From Mucor racemosus (lineage: Eukaryota; Mucoromycota; Mucoromycetes; Mucorales; Mucoraceae), in the NCBI GenBank assembly GCA_027405735.1, contig JAPEHQ010000005.1, positions 2,542,001 to 2,606,000 of the forward strand: DNA of 64,000 nt. The letters run 5' to 3'. Under the pieces are notes generated by a model. That model did not search any database and had not been told where the DNA came from. It saw nothing but the letters and a program-made list of their open reading frames with translations. Positions 46,570 to 60,963 of the stretch are shown here, piece after piece (position 1 is the first letter of the stretch; each line of letters opens with the position of its first letter). The position numbers and the translations under genes were made by a program.

Positions 46570-47328
46570 TTATTCGTCAAACACATTTACAAAAGCCCAA
46601 TCATGATCATAATACATTTCTCGAGTGTGAACATCTTCTACATGATATAAAAATTCAAATTTACCACGAGATAAAAAGCAAAGAGGAATCTCATGTGTGA
46701 TTTCACCATTTGGTGGTATTTCTGGTAAAACTAATTGAGAAACGCCTTGCATCAAAAGCTTTTCTGTAAGGTCATATTCCTTTGCTCCATCGTTATAGCT
46801 CTGAACGGGTTGAACACGTAAAATTAATTTGACAGGTCGAACTAGAATATCAGGTAATATTAGTGATTGAATAAAAAAATAGTATAAATGCATGATTAAT
46901 ACCTTGTCTATTGGCAATTGTTACGTTCATGTGCACAAAGGAATTAACTTGACATCTAAATTGACGATGTCCAGTGGTTTCCACACCTTTCTTTGACATG
47001 TCTACAATGAATTCAATGTCTTGCTTCTTGAGTACATTTAACTGAAGACCCGTTAAACGCAAAGAAGGACGCAAATTAATAATACCACCACGACCATTTG
47101 ATCGACATTGCCAAGTAGCCTTAACACGAGATAACATTTGCTCTCTGTACCAAAACATTTGCAAGCGGGCTCGCTCTTGTTCAGGTGCCATCTTTGGTGC
47201 TTGAAAAACAACAAATTGCTTATTTGGCTCAAAACTGGGAATAGGTTGTAATCTTTGTTCAGATGTGAGGAACAGTTTCTTTAGTGGCAAGACCATTCTA
47301 TATTGACATGTTGAGCATTAATCGACGC

Positions 47329-47360
<32 letters not shown>

Positions 47361-50300
47361 TAACGTGAATTTACCTTTTAGTCAGTGCTGGTTGTATAGT
47401 AACTACTGATCTCAATAAAGTATCTATGTTGGTATCATCGTTTTCGTTTGAATTATCAACGGTAAATTCAATATCAAATGGTATAGTCCAAGTATTTCGA
47501 ACATCTAATGTTAATAAACAATAAGGATTTTTATCATCATTGTCGTTTGCTTGTTGTGTTATCACTAATAATTGCTCTACTGGTTGCTCGGCAGATTCAA
47601 TATGTTTGATATCAATGCTTTGTATTTTATCATTAGCCTCCTTCACCATTAACTCTGTTACAGACATGTTGTCTCTTAAATACAATACATCCCAATTTAA
47701 AGGTTCTAAATTCTGATATACTGTAATCATGATAGGCAAGTAAAGCTGTCTAGTATACAAAGTAGCAGGTAAATCATCATTAACAGCTTCTTCTTCTATT
47801 AGCTTTTCTGAACGATCTTTGATAGCTCTATCTAAATAACCATAATCCACATGAATAGCGCCACCAGTACTATAAGATCGTTAAATATTTTGAAAATCAA
47901 CATGGCAGCATTTCTTACCATCCTTGCTTGCCATAAATATTGACAAGGATCTCGGTATGTTCTCCTGGAGGAAGATTAATCTTTTTTCCAATTTGATTGC
48001 TGTCAGCTTTTGAACCTTCCCAAGAGAAAACAGGAGTTCCTTTGGTATATAACTCAATTTCATATTGTTCTTCAGTAGGTAATTCTGGATTGATAGGTTT
48101 GGGGTGAATTGTAGTGGAATCTGTAAATGATAGTGTCAAGAAATCTACAGGGATGTTGCCAATATTCTCTACTTCAATGGAAATATGTGTCATTTCTCCC
48201 TCGAATAACATTACAGCACCATGCAGTAATGAGGTTGATTTGATTTTTAGCAATGGTTGATCATCAATAACATTCAAACTTTCTTGATTTGTATTGTCTG
48301 CTGATACTTTTTCTGTAGGCTTATGATCTGTTAGAGCGATAATATATTAGTATCTGTTTCAATTTGATTTGGTTGATATCCCTGATTACCTTGATCTGAC
48401 TTTTTAGATAATGCTTGAAGACCACTAACCAATTCATATACAATGATTAAATATTTGAACTAATACTGATTATTGGTTTACTTACGTATACTTGTATCGT
48501 TCTGATTCTATGGATTGTTGAATGATATCTTTACTGTTCTTTGGTTGCTCTACTTTTTTAACTTCTTGCTTTTCATTCATAAATTCTTGCTCTGCAAAAC
48601 CAGTAATTTTGATGATACAACCACGAATAACCAAAGATCCAGTTTCTAAGGGTGTACCCATTAATCTCAAAGCAAGAGTATCATTTGCAGTAATAGTTGT
48701 GGCTGTAGGTATAGCTAAAAACTCAATACCAGATGTACTATATGCTAATTAGCAATTATGAAATATTTATGCAAAACTTGATGATTACCTCAATACAACG
48801 TTACTAAGTTCCAGATCAAAACCAAACGGATTTGTTAAAACAACCTTAAATTCACAAACTTCATCTTTAATCAAGTTGATTTGAGGCTATAATATGATTT
48901 TAGTTGAAGGTTTATATATAAATATATGCAATTTTACCTTGTCATCTTTCTTTTTAGCAAATGGATTGTATATAAATGGATCACCTGAACTTGCACGACC
49001 TTCTTTAGATGCAGCTAATGCTTTAGCAATTAATAATGGATGTTGATATATAGCTTTTCGTGGTATAGGTGGGATAGGCTGAATTGATTTTACAATATTA
49101 AATCCCCAATAATTGACATTATTATCTACCTGGCCTGATCTTTTACTGATATTCACAATGCGTTGAATTGATGAAGCAAGTCTAATTTGTTCATCTTTTG
49201 AAATATGTTGATACAGGTTTTTCAATAAAACTGTGGTATAGTACAACATTGAAGCATGATCTATACAAATAACCGCACATAATAAGTTTATGAAGCCCTA
49301 TGTTTATTTATATACATTTACCTTGTATAGCTTCAGATATAACAATACACTCTCGTAAAATGTCAATTTGCAGCGCAGCCCAACCAAATCCAACAATATC
49401 CGCTTTAACAGCATGATCCGTCTTTTCTTGTTGAATATTGAACTTGTTTTGCATCATTTGTAAAGTGCCACCATCCTGCACATTACTCTCTATTTGATTT
49501 GCATATTGAGTTTCTTGATATAAATGTATATCGTTTTTTGTAGTTTTATCTTACCACCAATGCCATAAACTTCGCAAATTCTTTTTAAAACTTCCAAAAT
49601 TCCATCATCTCCTTTTCCAGGGCTTTTTTTATTAGGGCTAGAACTTGCCATAGCGGCTCTACCTTGGATCAGTAATGGGATCATACGATTTAATGTTTCG
49701 TACATGAACCATGCAGATTTGCGATGATAGCCAATAGTTGACAAAACTGAAGACATTTGAGTCATAATATTGATCTACAATCAGCAATTAACATTTCTGT
49801 ATACAAAAATTACGCTACTCTTCTTACTTGATCTATCATTGGCATGTCGTCTACATCCATAATCCAAATTTTGGTGATCCATTTAGCGATAGAAAATCGA
49901 CTTAATCCACTTCCCTTGCATTTTACTAGATCAGACACCGACATGAATCTGCCTTCGCGTTTCAAAATACTTTCAGAAGGTGATGTTTGTACAATTTTAG
50001 TCAATAAAGTATCGTTCCAACCACCATTTAAAAAGATAATCATCAAAAACCTAGAGATCTTTAAACATGCTTCGGCAAAAACTAGCTTGGGAATAGGGAT
50101 ACTCGTAGTCGAATTCACTTTTACGTACGTCTGCAACAAATCTTCATACATGTTTGTTATTTCAGTGACAATGGTGAGTGGTTTTTTACTTTCTTCATTT
50201 GGTGGGGTTGTTGTGGTGGGGGTAGGTGTAGGATCTGCTACTGCATCGTCTTCGCTTGTTAAAGTTTGTCTCGATACAATGTGCTATAGATTTCAAGTTT

Positions 50301-51716
50301 TTTTTTTTTTTTTTTCAATATATCAAACTAAAAATAGAGCATTTAACCAACACTTACACCTGTATCAGCTTGAAGGAATGCTAATAAAATATTTGTACAT
50401 GCTAATCCTTCTTTTGCGCTACTGAGCCATAAATAATCGTATGAATTTTGTGCCATATCAATGGCCTCATTATAACTATATTAAGTGCAATTAACGTCAA
50501 TTTACCCATAAACATTAATTGTAAAATAACCTACTGCTTAACTGCATCTGGCAATCTACCTGCCAATAGATAAAAATCTGCCAATAGCTTTTTGATACGG
50601 CCAGGTGTTCTTTGCAATGTTCGACCAGCATCTCCAGCAATGGTCATTGCAGATCCTGTAAATGTAGTTGACCGAGACAATGATGGTTTAGGTGTAGGAG
50701 GTGAATTAGCTGATGCTAGATTTTTACGAGAATTAGCAGCTGTAGTGGAAGCTCTTTTGAGGAAAGAAGATGAAGTGGAAGGGGTTGGCATTGGTCCAAC
50801 AGGTTGAGAATTTCTATTCGGCTGATGTGGTGAACTGCTAGAAGGTTGAGGTTGTATCAATCTATTGTTTCCATTGGTGGAATCAAAACTTCTTGGTATG
50901 TAGCCAGCAGGAATTGGCGATTCTAAAACCTTTAAACTTTCAATACGTTCCGCCTAAATAATTGTTAGAAGAAGATCAACAGCCAGTTAAAGAAAAACTT
51001 ACTATGGAAGCAAATTGATCCAAAATTTCACTAGCAAAATCGCAAATCATGGTGCTCATATAAAATGACATGTTTCCAACATTGGGGATCATGATAAGAC
51101 CTTTGGTATCATCTGGTTGATTTTCAGTTGGATCAAAAGCAAAGCATCTAGTGGCGACTGCTGTTGGGTACTGTAACTAACAATTAGCATATTGATTGAT
51201 GTTGTACATGCATTATTGCTTTTTAGTACCTGATCCAACATTTCTACAAACTTTTTATAGCCTTCACTTAAATCTTTATCTTTCCATTCTTGGCAATCCA
51301 TAATACCAATAACCTATTGTATGCTTTTTAAGTTTTTCTATAATTCAGGGGAAAAGGTTATTTTGATGATCACTTACACCGAAAATACGTCTATGTGGCT
51401 GAAAATCTTCCAGGTGGCAATGATCTCGGTTATATTTTGTTACAAACTGAAAATGCATTTGACCTTCTTGGAAAACTTGGCTACTAAACTTGGCTTCAAG
51501 ACAATGGGTTAGTTTTTTTTTTTGAACGTTGGTATGCAATAACGATTTACCATTAGCACCTTTATGGAGGTCAGGCGTAACGTCCCCGAGACGAACAAGA
51601 CTGAATTTTCGAACAAGTTCAACATGATGCCAAAATGTAGACTTTTTGATGGGAGAAACAGGAACTAATAATACGCGTACTCGACATGCTGAAGTTATAT
51701 CGAGAGCGAGGTCCAT
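46570..51716 (-). CDS. TRS120: TRAPPII complex subunit TRS120/TRAPPC9
   Basis: Seventeen exons join in frame: 51551-51716, 51378-51493, 51230-51313, 51003-51170, 50535-50953, 50358-50475, 49828-50283, 49555-49774, 49322-49489, 48938-49260, 48789-48886, 48486-48737, 48390-48424, 47919-48327, 47375-47869, 46903-47297, 46570-46841; 1397 residues. The N-terminus ALDITSACRVRVLLVPVSPI and the GIMDCQEWKD segment fit Trs120/TRAPPC9. A Ser/Pro-rich low-complexity linker follows (near 50.6-50.85 kb), then the TPR-like GRLPDAVKHYNEAIDMAQNS. The C-terminal half carries the family's Ig/ASPM-like beta domains (for example INLIKDEVCEFKVVLTNPFG). TRAPPII is the exchange factor for Ypt31/32 (Rab11) at the late Golgi. 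The gene lies 340 bp upstream of ATG16 on the same strand. Confidence 0.92.
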
Positions 51717-52399
51717 TTTTATATTTGATATTACAAGAAAGGGAAAAAGCTAAACTAGAAGTAAGAGACACAATAAGCTTTAATTATTTGATCATATTTG
51801 AGCACCGAATATATGATTCTTTTACGGGATCCTAAATTTAGGGTCAGGGGCAAAGAGTATGTGTAGTTGTGTGCGTTGATAACAGGTATAAAAACGGTAT
51901 ACAAGTCTATTATTTTATATATAACACTCATAAATTTTATAAACTACCCCATTTTTATTTATTAGTTTGCTTTACGATAAGTATCTCGTTTCAGGAATTA
52001 TACTCCAAATGAAATCCCCTATTTACGCAATCAAATTCGCCTTGATTTTCAATAGCATCCCAGAATTTCAAACTTCTTGGTATCTATAATGTAAAAATTT
52101 GCTAAATTCCATGCCGTTATAAACAATTAGACAAACAGAACCAAGCCTTTGTTAACCTCATATATTTAGTGATATTATATCTGCGAGATGTCTAGTTTTT
52201 ATTAGCACTATTTTGATTCATTTTGGCTGCATTTTTTACGGTGTAATGATACATTATGTATTTGAAACTTCAAAACAAATCAATGGAATACTGCAAATTT
52301 AATACTGAATGATGTTACATCTCTAGCATATATTTTAAAAGATTCAGCATGTTGTAACCAATATATTCATTGATTACAAGTGTTTTTTCCATTACTTTA

Positions 52400-52655
52400 C
52401 TTTTTTTTTAGTTGAGAAAGATTTTTTTTTTCCAAAACGTGTGCAAAAATCCTTCAAAAACAGCTGTTGGCTAATGAAATTAAGATATGTTCTTCGTGCA
52501 TTTACTGTGCATTAAATACAACCTCAAAATTTAATTTTGAACTATTATTTGTTTTTCTAAAAAATTTCAAAGAATATCAGAAACAATTCAAACAAAATAG
52601 CTTAAACATAGTACACATTTTCATTTTCCCATTCCCAGTTCAAACTCACTGAATT
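52400..52655. repeat. R5 repeat copy 2 (inverted partner of 33530-33830)
   Basis: Matches the reverse complement of 33.53-33.83 kb with gaps, including a ctaatgaaattaagata region and a gaactattatttg region. Confidence 0.55.
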
Positions 52656-52779
52656 TACAATGACTCATGGAAGCTGAAGCTTGAAGCATGTATTCATCAA
52701 ACATAATACTGAATGTTCGTAAAATCAGGGCTTGGATCTATATTTATGGAAAGAAAATTGCACTGGTTTCAATAAAAAT

Positions 52780-53040
52780 GCGCAACACTACGGCCGACCT
52801 GTGTTGCACGAGATGATTTCGTTGTGCCCACTGAATATGGCTAAAAATATAAGATGCACATGGGCACAACAAAATAAACCGCACACGAGCACAACGAAAA
52901 ACCTGTATGTGCAGGATTATAGATCCTGTCCGTGTCCGTGTGCATGACATTAATCCCATGTGTGCATAATAATAAAATCTGGCCATGAGCATAATGAGCT
53001 GATTGTATGGGCACACATTGGTTTGTACATGGGCATCGTG
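52780..53040. repeat. Degenerate GGGCACAAC / GAGCATAA interspersed motif patch
   Basis: The motif appears as ttgtgcccac, atgggcacaac, cgagcacaacg, tgtgtgcataa, atgagcataatg, atgggcacacat and atgggcatcgtg with 20-40 bp spacing. The left part matches the reverse complement of about 12590-12700. No coding sequence. Confidence 0.5.
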
Positions 53041-53699
53041 CCGTTTTCAAAATTCCATTGTTGCATTTTTTACTGGAATGGGTTTTTAAATCATATTTGT
53101 TTTTATTAATATAGATTGTAGACAATACAATTCAATACGTTGTTGATGTAGGGCAATACATGCAACTGCCAATATATTTACGATTATCATCATTTGTGAA
53201 TATGTTTATAGCTATAATATTTTCAGCAACAATGGTTTTTGCTCGGGCATAGACTTAGATAACATTTACTGCTTAAATTTATATGCAAGCCAAATCTAAG
53301 ATTATAGATGTTACTTTATCACTCATAAAATTTAAACAAATTAACCTTCTTTAAACTTGCTATTTTAGTTTACGATTATCAGCTGTAAAAAGATTTGTTT
53401 TCACGTATAGCTACAATCATAACTATGGTAATTAGGCAAGACATTAGATTGTTCTTTTTTTTTGTTTTTGTTTCTATATCATTTGAAATTCTACTATCAC
53501 TTTTCTGGAACATTTTGTGGGGTTGTAACCAGTTCTAGCTTTTTATTGAGTAGATATAAATATCATTGTCTTCGATTTGATCTGGTAATCACGAAATACG
53601 TCCAACAATACAGTAGTAAATAATGATATTTGATCTTAGAATGCAATTAAATAAAAATATCAATCTCTAATATAGACTGCTATCTATATTAAAAACATT

Positions 53700-55816
53700 A
53701 GTCCCTTATATATATTAGCATGTGTATTCAGATAAAAGACAAGAATACCAGCTTAATAGTATGATATACCTTATCAAACGGTGAATAATACCCTTGGAAT
53801 ATGAAAACAAAAAAAAAGAGAAACAACACATGTAGAAAAGGATTTTCAAGGCATTACATTATTTAGCGCAATTAAAACCCTACTAAATTGAACATTTCAG
53901 CGAATGTGAAAGCAGCATTACAGCGCATCAACCCATAAGCTAAACAAAATAAGCAATATCTGTTATTATCATAGAATCATGCATTTTTCTACCAGAAAAC
54001 CCGGCTGTCATATTATAGATTCATTAAAAAAATTGCAAAAGCGATCCCGTAGAGCAACGCCGTAATTGAGTATAGCAAGATTGAATGGCTAAGTCTCCTC
54101 TTATACTATGGTATATATCTAAGTTTTAAATAAAAAAACAATTTTTTAAAACTTTTCTTATATTTAACCATGTCTGGTCTGAAAATTCAGTTTTTGTAGC
54201 GGACATTTTCGGTGACTCATTTCATCCTTACTAACACTCATGATTTTGATCAAAAAACAGAAAAATCAATTTTTGATACCAAAATCAACGTTTAAATATA
54301 ATACATTATGAGAGAAAATTGTAGCTATAACTAATACGCATTTTATAAAAGTGTAATATTAAATGTTAAGTAATAAAAATTTGTAGTTTTGCCCCAAAAA
54401 CGGTTTTTTGATTAAAGGATTTTTATGTAATACTTTACAATAAAAACGTTTGTTATTTTTTATTGACCAAATAGAGCATTAAATTCTGTATATGTGTAAA
54501 TTTTTTGTTTTTATAATTGGTAGTATAATTAACTCTAAATTTGCAAAACCAGAAAAAAAAATTTAAAAAATGTCAAAATTGATGATCTGGATAAGAATAA
54601 TTTTTGAAATTAATATTCCGCTTATAAGCCTTGTGAATCTTAAAAATAAGAGATTTTATAATACTGGAGAACTTTTTCAAGAATTTACGATACTGTAACC
54701 ACTTGATTCAAGTTTATTTCTATAAATATTTATACTATATTAATATTGGTGGTAGTTTATTTGATGATAATATAGTCTTGCTTTATAATTGTTGCTCTAG
54801 AGGTGATTTACATTAATTTTTTTTACTCTTACCTCTCCAATATCATAAACATAAACATGGCCATCACTGAAACCTATTGCCGCCTTTTCACTTTCTTTGT
54901 CCCAAACCAGTTTACTCAATGCTTTATGAGAACCAACTTAAGTACTTGCAAATGATTCCTCGGTATTTACATTCAAATTTCATAAGTTAAATTGACTGAT
55001 TTCATCTACGGTAGTATCAAACGTCTCATCAGCCCGCCTTATGATAAATGTTGTCAATCTAAAATCAGAAAAAATATCCCATTGTCATTGTTATGAGCTA
55101 TTATAAAAAGCTTGATTTTTAATAATACCGCAATCAAATATAAAACAAGATGATACTAATAGCATATGGTGAGTATTTAACATCTAAGTAAGTTTGATGA
55201 AGTATGCTTTTAAAACTTTTTAAAAATCCTGAGGTAAACACAACATCTTGGGCCTGTAATTTCTATCCATCAAAATGTTGCGATTTCTACCACTACACAA
55301 TGAATGCACTTTTTTTATCTATCTTGACCTCGATGTACATTGTTGGATATCAGTTTTTTACCATTTGTATTTTCTCTAATTTATTAATATTCAGTCATAT
55401 TGAACGATGATTTTTTGTAGCACTGCCAAAAAAAAAAGAATGCATACTTCAAGATTTTTCTGCATATCAAATTATGCGATTTAGTAGCAATGGTTGCGCT
55501 TAACTATGCTTTTAAAACCTATTGATGTTAATCAGAATAATTAGTATTTTCATTTGCTAGTAAGCTGTGTCGCTTTATAGGATACATTTACATTCACCCA
55601 TTCAATAAATAGCATTGCATTTATTATCCATTATATCAATCAACCAACTTCATCTTGATGCGATACGACGCTTGACAATTAAATGTCCAAGTTTCACTTG
55701 AACCACCAGGTATCGCCACAAAAAAATCTCATACAGGTCGACGAAGCATCACAAATTGAATCATTTTGTGTTCATAGATCTGAGCTCTCTCACACATTCA
55801 TAGATCTCTGCATGAA
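53700..55816 (-). repeat. DIC repeat copy 3, uninterrupted
   Basis: The most complete copy. Its reverse complement spans the region matching copy 2 (12.84-14.65 kb) and continues into the region matching the end of copy 1 (to 12.28 kb). It provides the empty sites for the LTRs at 10331 and 11199. Confidence 0.8.
54830..55250 (-). pseudogene. Second fragment of dynein intermediate chain gene
   Basis: The minus strand repeats the features of 13.4-13.8 kb, with LDVKYSPYAISIILF, RADETFDTTVDE, a damaged FNL*NLN region and FSDGHVYVYDIGE before a GTAAGA donor. Here the His/Asp of SDGHVYVYDIGE is closer to the parent family than in copy 2, while other places are worse, so the two copies decayed independently. 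Confidence 0.65.
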
Positions 55817-56010
55817 TGTAATGATCTGTAATTTTGGACTAACAACAAAGGTGGATAATATGCTTATAGATATTATTCCTGTTATTATAAATTGGTGATC
55901 ACAGGATTGATGAAGGCTGGTGTTCTTATTTGTAAATTGGATATTTATTAATGAATAAATAAAAGTGAATGGAGTGTAACAAGACTGATAAATCATGTAA
56001 TAAATTAGCA
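55817..56010 (-). repeat. R4 LTR-like sequence copy 3 (truncated)
   Basis: The reverse complement matches 12396-12558 (aataatatctataagcatat and gttagtccaaaattacag) and ends at the same ATTACA. The 5' part is missing or diverged. It abuts DIC repeat copy 3. Confidence 0.55.
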
Positions 56011-57329
56011 TAATTGAATTGTTTCAAGCGTTTTGAACTGAATACGCCTTTACTTTTGACCTATAAAATTGATTTATTAGTAGAATCAATTAACAAGTAA
56101 TGATTATGGCGTACCTTAGATAGTTGGTAGTGGTATACAAGAGAATGTCTCGTTTTACTCTTTTTGGCTATTGGCCACTAAATAGAAACAAATATTCTTT
56201 AGAAACTAAATAGGTTAAAAACGCGAGTTTATTCATTCATCCATTCAAATCAAGTAAATGCTATACATGCTTTTATAACCACCAATTTTTCGGCAAGTAG
56301 ATATCAATTTTAGACCAAAAAATCATTGATTATAACGTAGATGATGGAATAAAATGACTAACTAGCCTTGGATGGTTTTTTTTGTTCAAGAAAAATGTTA
56401 TAACACGTCTTAACACTTAACATTAAATAATCAATAATTTATTTCCAAATAAACAATAGGAAAAACATTATGTATTTGTACCTGCTACTTGATTTCAATT
56501 TGTAAAAATATTGGTCTTTTTGTTGTAGTTTTTGAAATGTCAAAAGAGTCTATATAAATAATCTTGCCAGAATATTACACTTTTATTAACAATACATCCT
56601 TTGGATGTATTTATATACATTAATTATAACTATTACTAGGGTTTTACTATCTAAGAAGATGATGTAAGTCAATGATCCACATTGATTTACTGTAACACTG
56701 ATTATAGACTATGACCTTGGATGTGAGACCTAGGATGAGTATTGACATAACAGTTTTAAACATAACTAAAAGAGCTGAAGAAAGAGTGGGGAAGAAAAAA
56801 GAAAAATAATTTTAAATCAGTCGATTTTGTGCGTTACAAACAGAAAACTACAAAGGCATAAATACTTTTAGTGTTGCCAAACAGGTTGTTGTCGTTCTTC
56901 CCATTTGGTCTCCGAAAGAAGAACATGGGCAGAACTCTTTCAAACCCCAAATTTCAAATTGATATATCTCGTCAATAAGGCAATTCTGTTGAACCAGAAC
57001 AACTCACATCTGCTTTAAACCGTTCAAATTATCTTCGTTATCAATTATACTGTGATTGATAATATACTTTAGTAAATTAACTAAAAAATCTGGATCTCAT
57101 TGCTTTGCTCATCTGAGCTGCCTGATCTGCACAAATTTTTTTATTCTGCCCATGGGAAGCATATTTTGGCCGTAGTGTTATGTATAATTGGGGATTACTT
57201 GGGACAATATTCACGTTTTCTTTTGTCTGTTTCTACGGTTGTAAATGGTAAATTATTATATTGTAAAAATTAAAACTCATAATTAAAATACAATCATTTT
57301 TTACTCACAAGATAGATGGAGCTAAAAGC

Positions 57330-58530
57330 TACTTTATGTTTTTTGTTTCAGCCAAAAATATTGATTTTTCATTGAGAAAATTAAAATCATAGTTTACAGT
57401 ATAACTCACAGCTTATTCCAACGGAGTTCCAAAATCGATTTGCTGCTGCTAAACTGGTCGAGAAATGATTCAAAAATTAAATTTGTTTGAAAGCTCATGA
57501 ACTGCAAAGTAAGTTGGACTAGTTTAATAAATGTTTTTTGTACATTTTTAAATTCTGCATCTAATAGTATAAAGTTTGGACAATTGTTTCACATCAAATT
57601 TTGCGTAAAATGTGATTGAAATTGTAATGAATTTTTGGAGATATACACCACTTTTTATAAGCATGTTTCAAATATAAATACTGGAGATAATGCGCAAAAG
57701 TATTATCTATCGATCTAGCCATTGAAAAATATTTTAGCTGCATTTCTCGTAGAGAAAACAAAATTATTATCCAATTTTTTTTTGAAATTCAGAATTTGGG
57801 ATGAGGGTATAAAAGGGAAAAATGGATGTTAGAAATGAAGGGATCTTTTTGTATACATTTTTGAGTATATCTCCACGAAAAATCAATATTTTAAAAAACT
57901 CTAAATTGGGTCCGAGAGAGCTTAACGAGCTTGATGACATGAATGTAAAAAAAAATGTTGTTCAATTTAATCAATATTTTGAAACCTACTATAGAAATGC
58001 CAAAAAAAAGAAAAAAAAAATAAAAGTACTCATAATTTTTTTATATTAAAACATATTATAGAGCACTTTAAAACAAGTAAGTTTTATTATTAAAAAGTGT
58101 TAGTATAGCTTAAGTTTTTGTAGAGATATTCAGGTTTGAAGTTTTGATTTTTTAGCAGCAAAATACATGTAAAGGTCTGAAACATTAGCATTAAAAGAAT
58201 TATACCAACTGCAAAAAATAGGATATTTCCTGAAACACATTTTTGGATTAAAATTGAACATCTTAGGTACATTGGCATATATTTTTATGTGTTGTTATTT
58301 AGTGAAAAAAAAAGTTGAGCATGGATAGAGTCAGACCTAATTTTTAAGGGAAAAGCAGTGAACTTTATCTGTTTTGAGTCTTTCCTGAGATACTAAATAA
58401 ATTTAGAAATATGTAGCATAGTGCAACCAATTCATGTCTGTTTAATATTGTCTAAGATATATCCTAAAAAGCGTTCAATATGAGGTTAGTTATAGAAAGT
58501 AGGGCACGCCCTGATTTTGAAGATTGAAAA
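57330..58530 (-). repeat. RF1 repeat copy E
   Basis: The reverse complement aligns with RF1 copies B and C from their left-end gggcgtgccc-type block (near 58505) to the aaaaatattgatttttcattg block (near 57355). The plus-strand ORF at 57822-58049 repeats the SPRKINILK and PRELNELDDMNVKK segments of the other copies. Confidence 0.8.
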
Positions 58531-59764
58531 CTGAATATTATTTATTGTTTTTTTTTAAACTTTTTTTTTCCCAAATTGAGCATCTATAAAAAAATTATCA
58601 AATCCTGATTAAGCATATGGATTATGTCTTTTTTAATATTGTTTTGTTAATACGATAACTCAAAAAAGTACTCTTGAAATATTGCTGGATAAAATTTTAG
58701 AGCCTGTACTTCTTTCCTGCCCTAATCGTGTAAACCGATAGCCTCTTCCTTCCTAGTATTTTAAGACATTGATTAATAAACTGATATTTTGAATAAAATT
58801 ATCTATACATATTCAGAGTGTTCTACATTTTTATTCGGATTTAGGACTCGAGTACAAATATATAAGATTTAGCGAGTGGGTTGCTACATGATTTTCAAGG
58901 GGGGGAAAGAGTGCAATGTTTCAGGAGATTTGGTACAATAATGAACAAACAAATAGAATGATATTATCTTGAGATGAGCTCATATATTCTACTGGTGACA
59001 TTGCTGATTTAAATATAAATATTTTTATAGTTTATAGAATAGAAATCATGATATTATTTTTATGTGTATATAAAATATGAACAAATACCTGTAAGCACAA
59101 CTAAACATCTTTGGTTTCTGGAAATAGCTGTTGCGTATTAGAGGTTAAGGCATCATGGTCAAAAGATAAGGCAAGCACTAAGATGCATGTATATTTAGTC
59201 AATATATAATTCGTTATATGTATATTACAGCGATACCGATTGTTTTGCAGCATATATGGACACAACTTTTGTAACACAAACTGTAAAAAAAAAAAAAAAA
59301 GTTGGGTTGAATAATCTTAGTAAATTACGTCGTTATAAACTTTACAGCTATTTACATGCATTATTTTAGTTCAAATAAAAGAAGAAAGAGCTATAAATAG
59401 TAATGACGAAAGCCATCAATGAATCCAATAAACTTTATCATGTGCGAATGGCTCAATCTTCAAATATAAACAATTGCAACCATAGCAGTGTAACCAGCGC
59501 TTTTTACCAGGGATTTAATCATGGACATCTTTTTTTATAAATGCAAATTGATGAGCTTTTGTTATTGTTGAAATTATGGAGTAAATTAATAATTATATAA
59601 CTATGAATACACTAAATCATAATCTATTAGTAAAATAATGAATTAGTGATATTATAATAATGAGGCTGGGCTGATGATTATCTAATAGCCCAATGTTACA
59701 TGTAGAAATTGGGCTTTTTTTTATTTGATTAAATATACAAAATTTACAAAGTGGATCTTCTCTA

Positions 59765-60963
59765 TTAAACAACGACTTCTCTCTTTTCTGACATGGGATG
59801 TGATTCATGAAGTAATGAAGCTTTTTGTTCGTATTTATCTTCATGCAAATTTACAGCAGTGGGTAAAACTGATTGTTGAGCAGCATTTCTCTTTAAACTT
59901 AATTCTACATGTCCGTACCAAGCACCACCCAATAATGTAAGAATGATACCGAATGAATTTGTTGCAGTGATAATATAGTCAAACAAGACGACTGATAATA
60001 CAATGGATAACACTTGCTTGACGTTGCCAGCTACAGTCATTGTAAGAGCACTTGTCTTTTTGTTTGCTGTAAAACTAACTATGTTCAATGCAAATGCGAT
60101 AAGACCGTTCAATAATAAACCAGAGGCTAAGCTCATGGTCATGTTTTCCCCAGCAAATTCTCTTACACTTTGTAATTCTCCAGTGGCGTATGCATAAGCA
60201 ATGCATTGGATAAATGCAAGTGGTGACATACGGAATAATAAATCGAGAGGATTTAATTTGAGTCTACCCACTTGAACACGATTTGTTACAATTGTTTTGA
60301 TAGAGGCTAATACTGCACCTAACACTGTGAGGAAAAACCCCATATATGTGAATGAATATTCATCACGAGTAGCAAATCCGACGCCAAGAACGACCTTTTC
60401 ATGAATATGGTTAATATAAAATCTTTGTACTACACACACGGACAACTTACAGGTAATAAAGACAAATAGATTTGATTTGGATATGATTTTCTGAGAAATA
60501 AAATGGATATGATTACGGTAAATACAGGTGTCATTGCACGAACAACTTGATGGAACTATTTATAAATGTGAGTATACTGAATGATTTCATAGTAAAATAA
60601 AGATACTTTACAGGTACAGACACAAGGTTTCTACATGGTATAAATATTTATTAGTGTCTAAATACAAAAGTAGACATTGTTTGCAACTTACAATGAGACA
60701 TTGCTAATAGCAATATTAATGGTATAAAGCACAGAGAACATGACCATGATGACATTTTCACGATCACCTAATTTTGAAGGAGTAAAGACGCCCAAAAGAT
60801 AGAGAACATAGCAACCAATGGTTCCACACAATGTATGAATGGCTGTTAATGTATAAGGAAATTTGAAATTGTTCAAGATGATTTTGTTATACAGTGTTAA
60901 TGATAAGTTGAGAATAAAATATAAACCCAACCACATGTAACCAGAATCAACCTTGTTTGCCAT
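59765..60963 (-). CDS. TPT/SLC35-family nucleotide-sugar (or triose-phosphate) transporter
   Basis: Four exons: 60692-60963, 60612-60630 (19 nt), 60451-60555, 59765-60394; 341 residues. About ten TM helices are visible. The family signature is NVSLNLVSVPFHQVVRAMTP, which spans three exons, followed by TVIISILFLR. Later motifs are TNRVQVGRLKLNPLDLLFRM and the C-terminal TVAGNVKQVLSIVLS with a FDYIITATNSFGIILTLLGG helix. These are typical of Golgi/ER DMT-superfamily transporters. The substrate cannot be assigned. The C-terminal tail (HEDKYEQKASLLHESHPM) is cytosolic and hydrophilic. Confidence 0.9.

Larger units (their letters stand above)
51717..59764. other. Repeat-rich region without intact genes
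   Basis: Eight kilobases between TRS120 and the TPT transporter. It contains R5, a GGGCACAAC-rich patch, DIC repeat copy 3, R4 copy 3 and RF1 copy E. 51717-52390, 53050-53690, 56010-57320 and 58540-59760 hold only AT-rich sequence with short ORFs and a poly-A tract near 59284. Confidence 0.6.
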
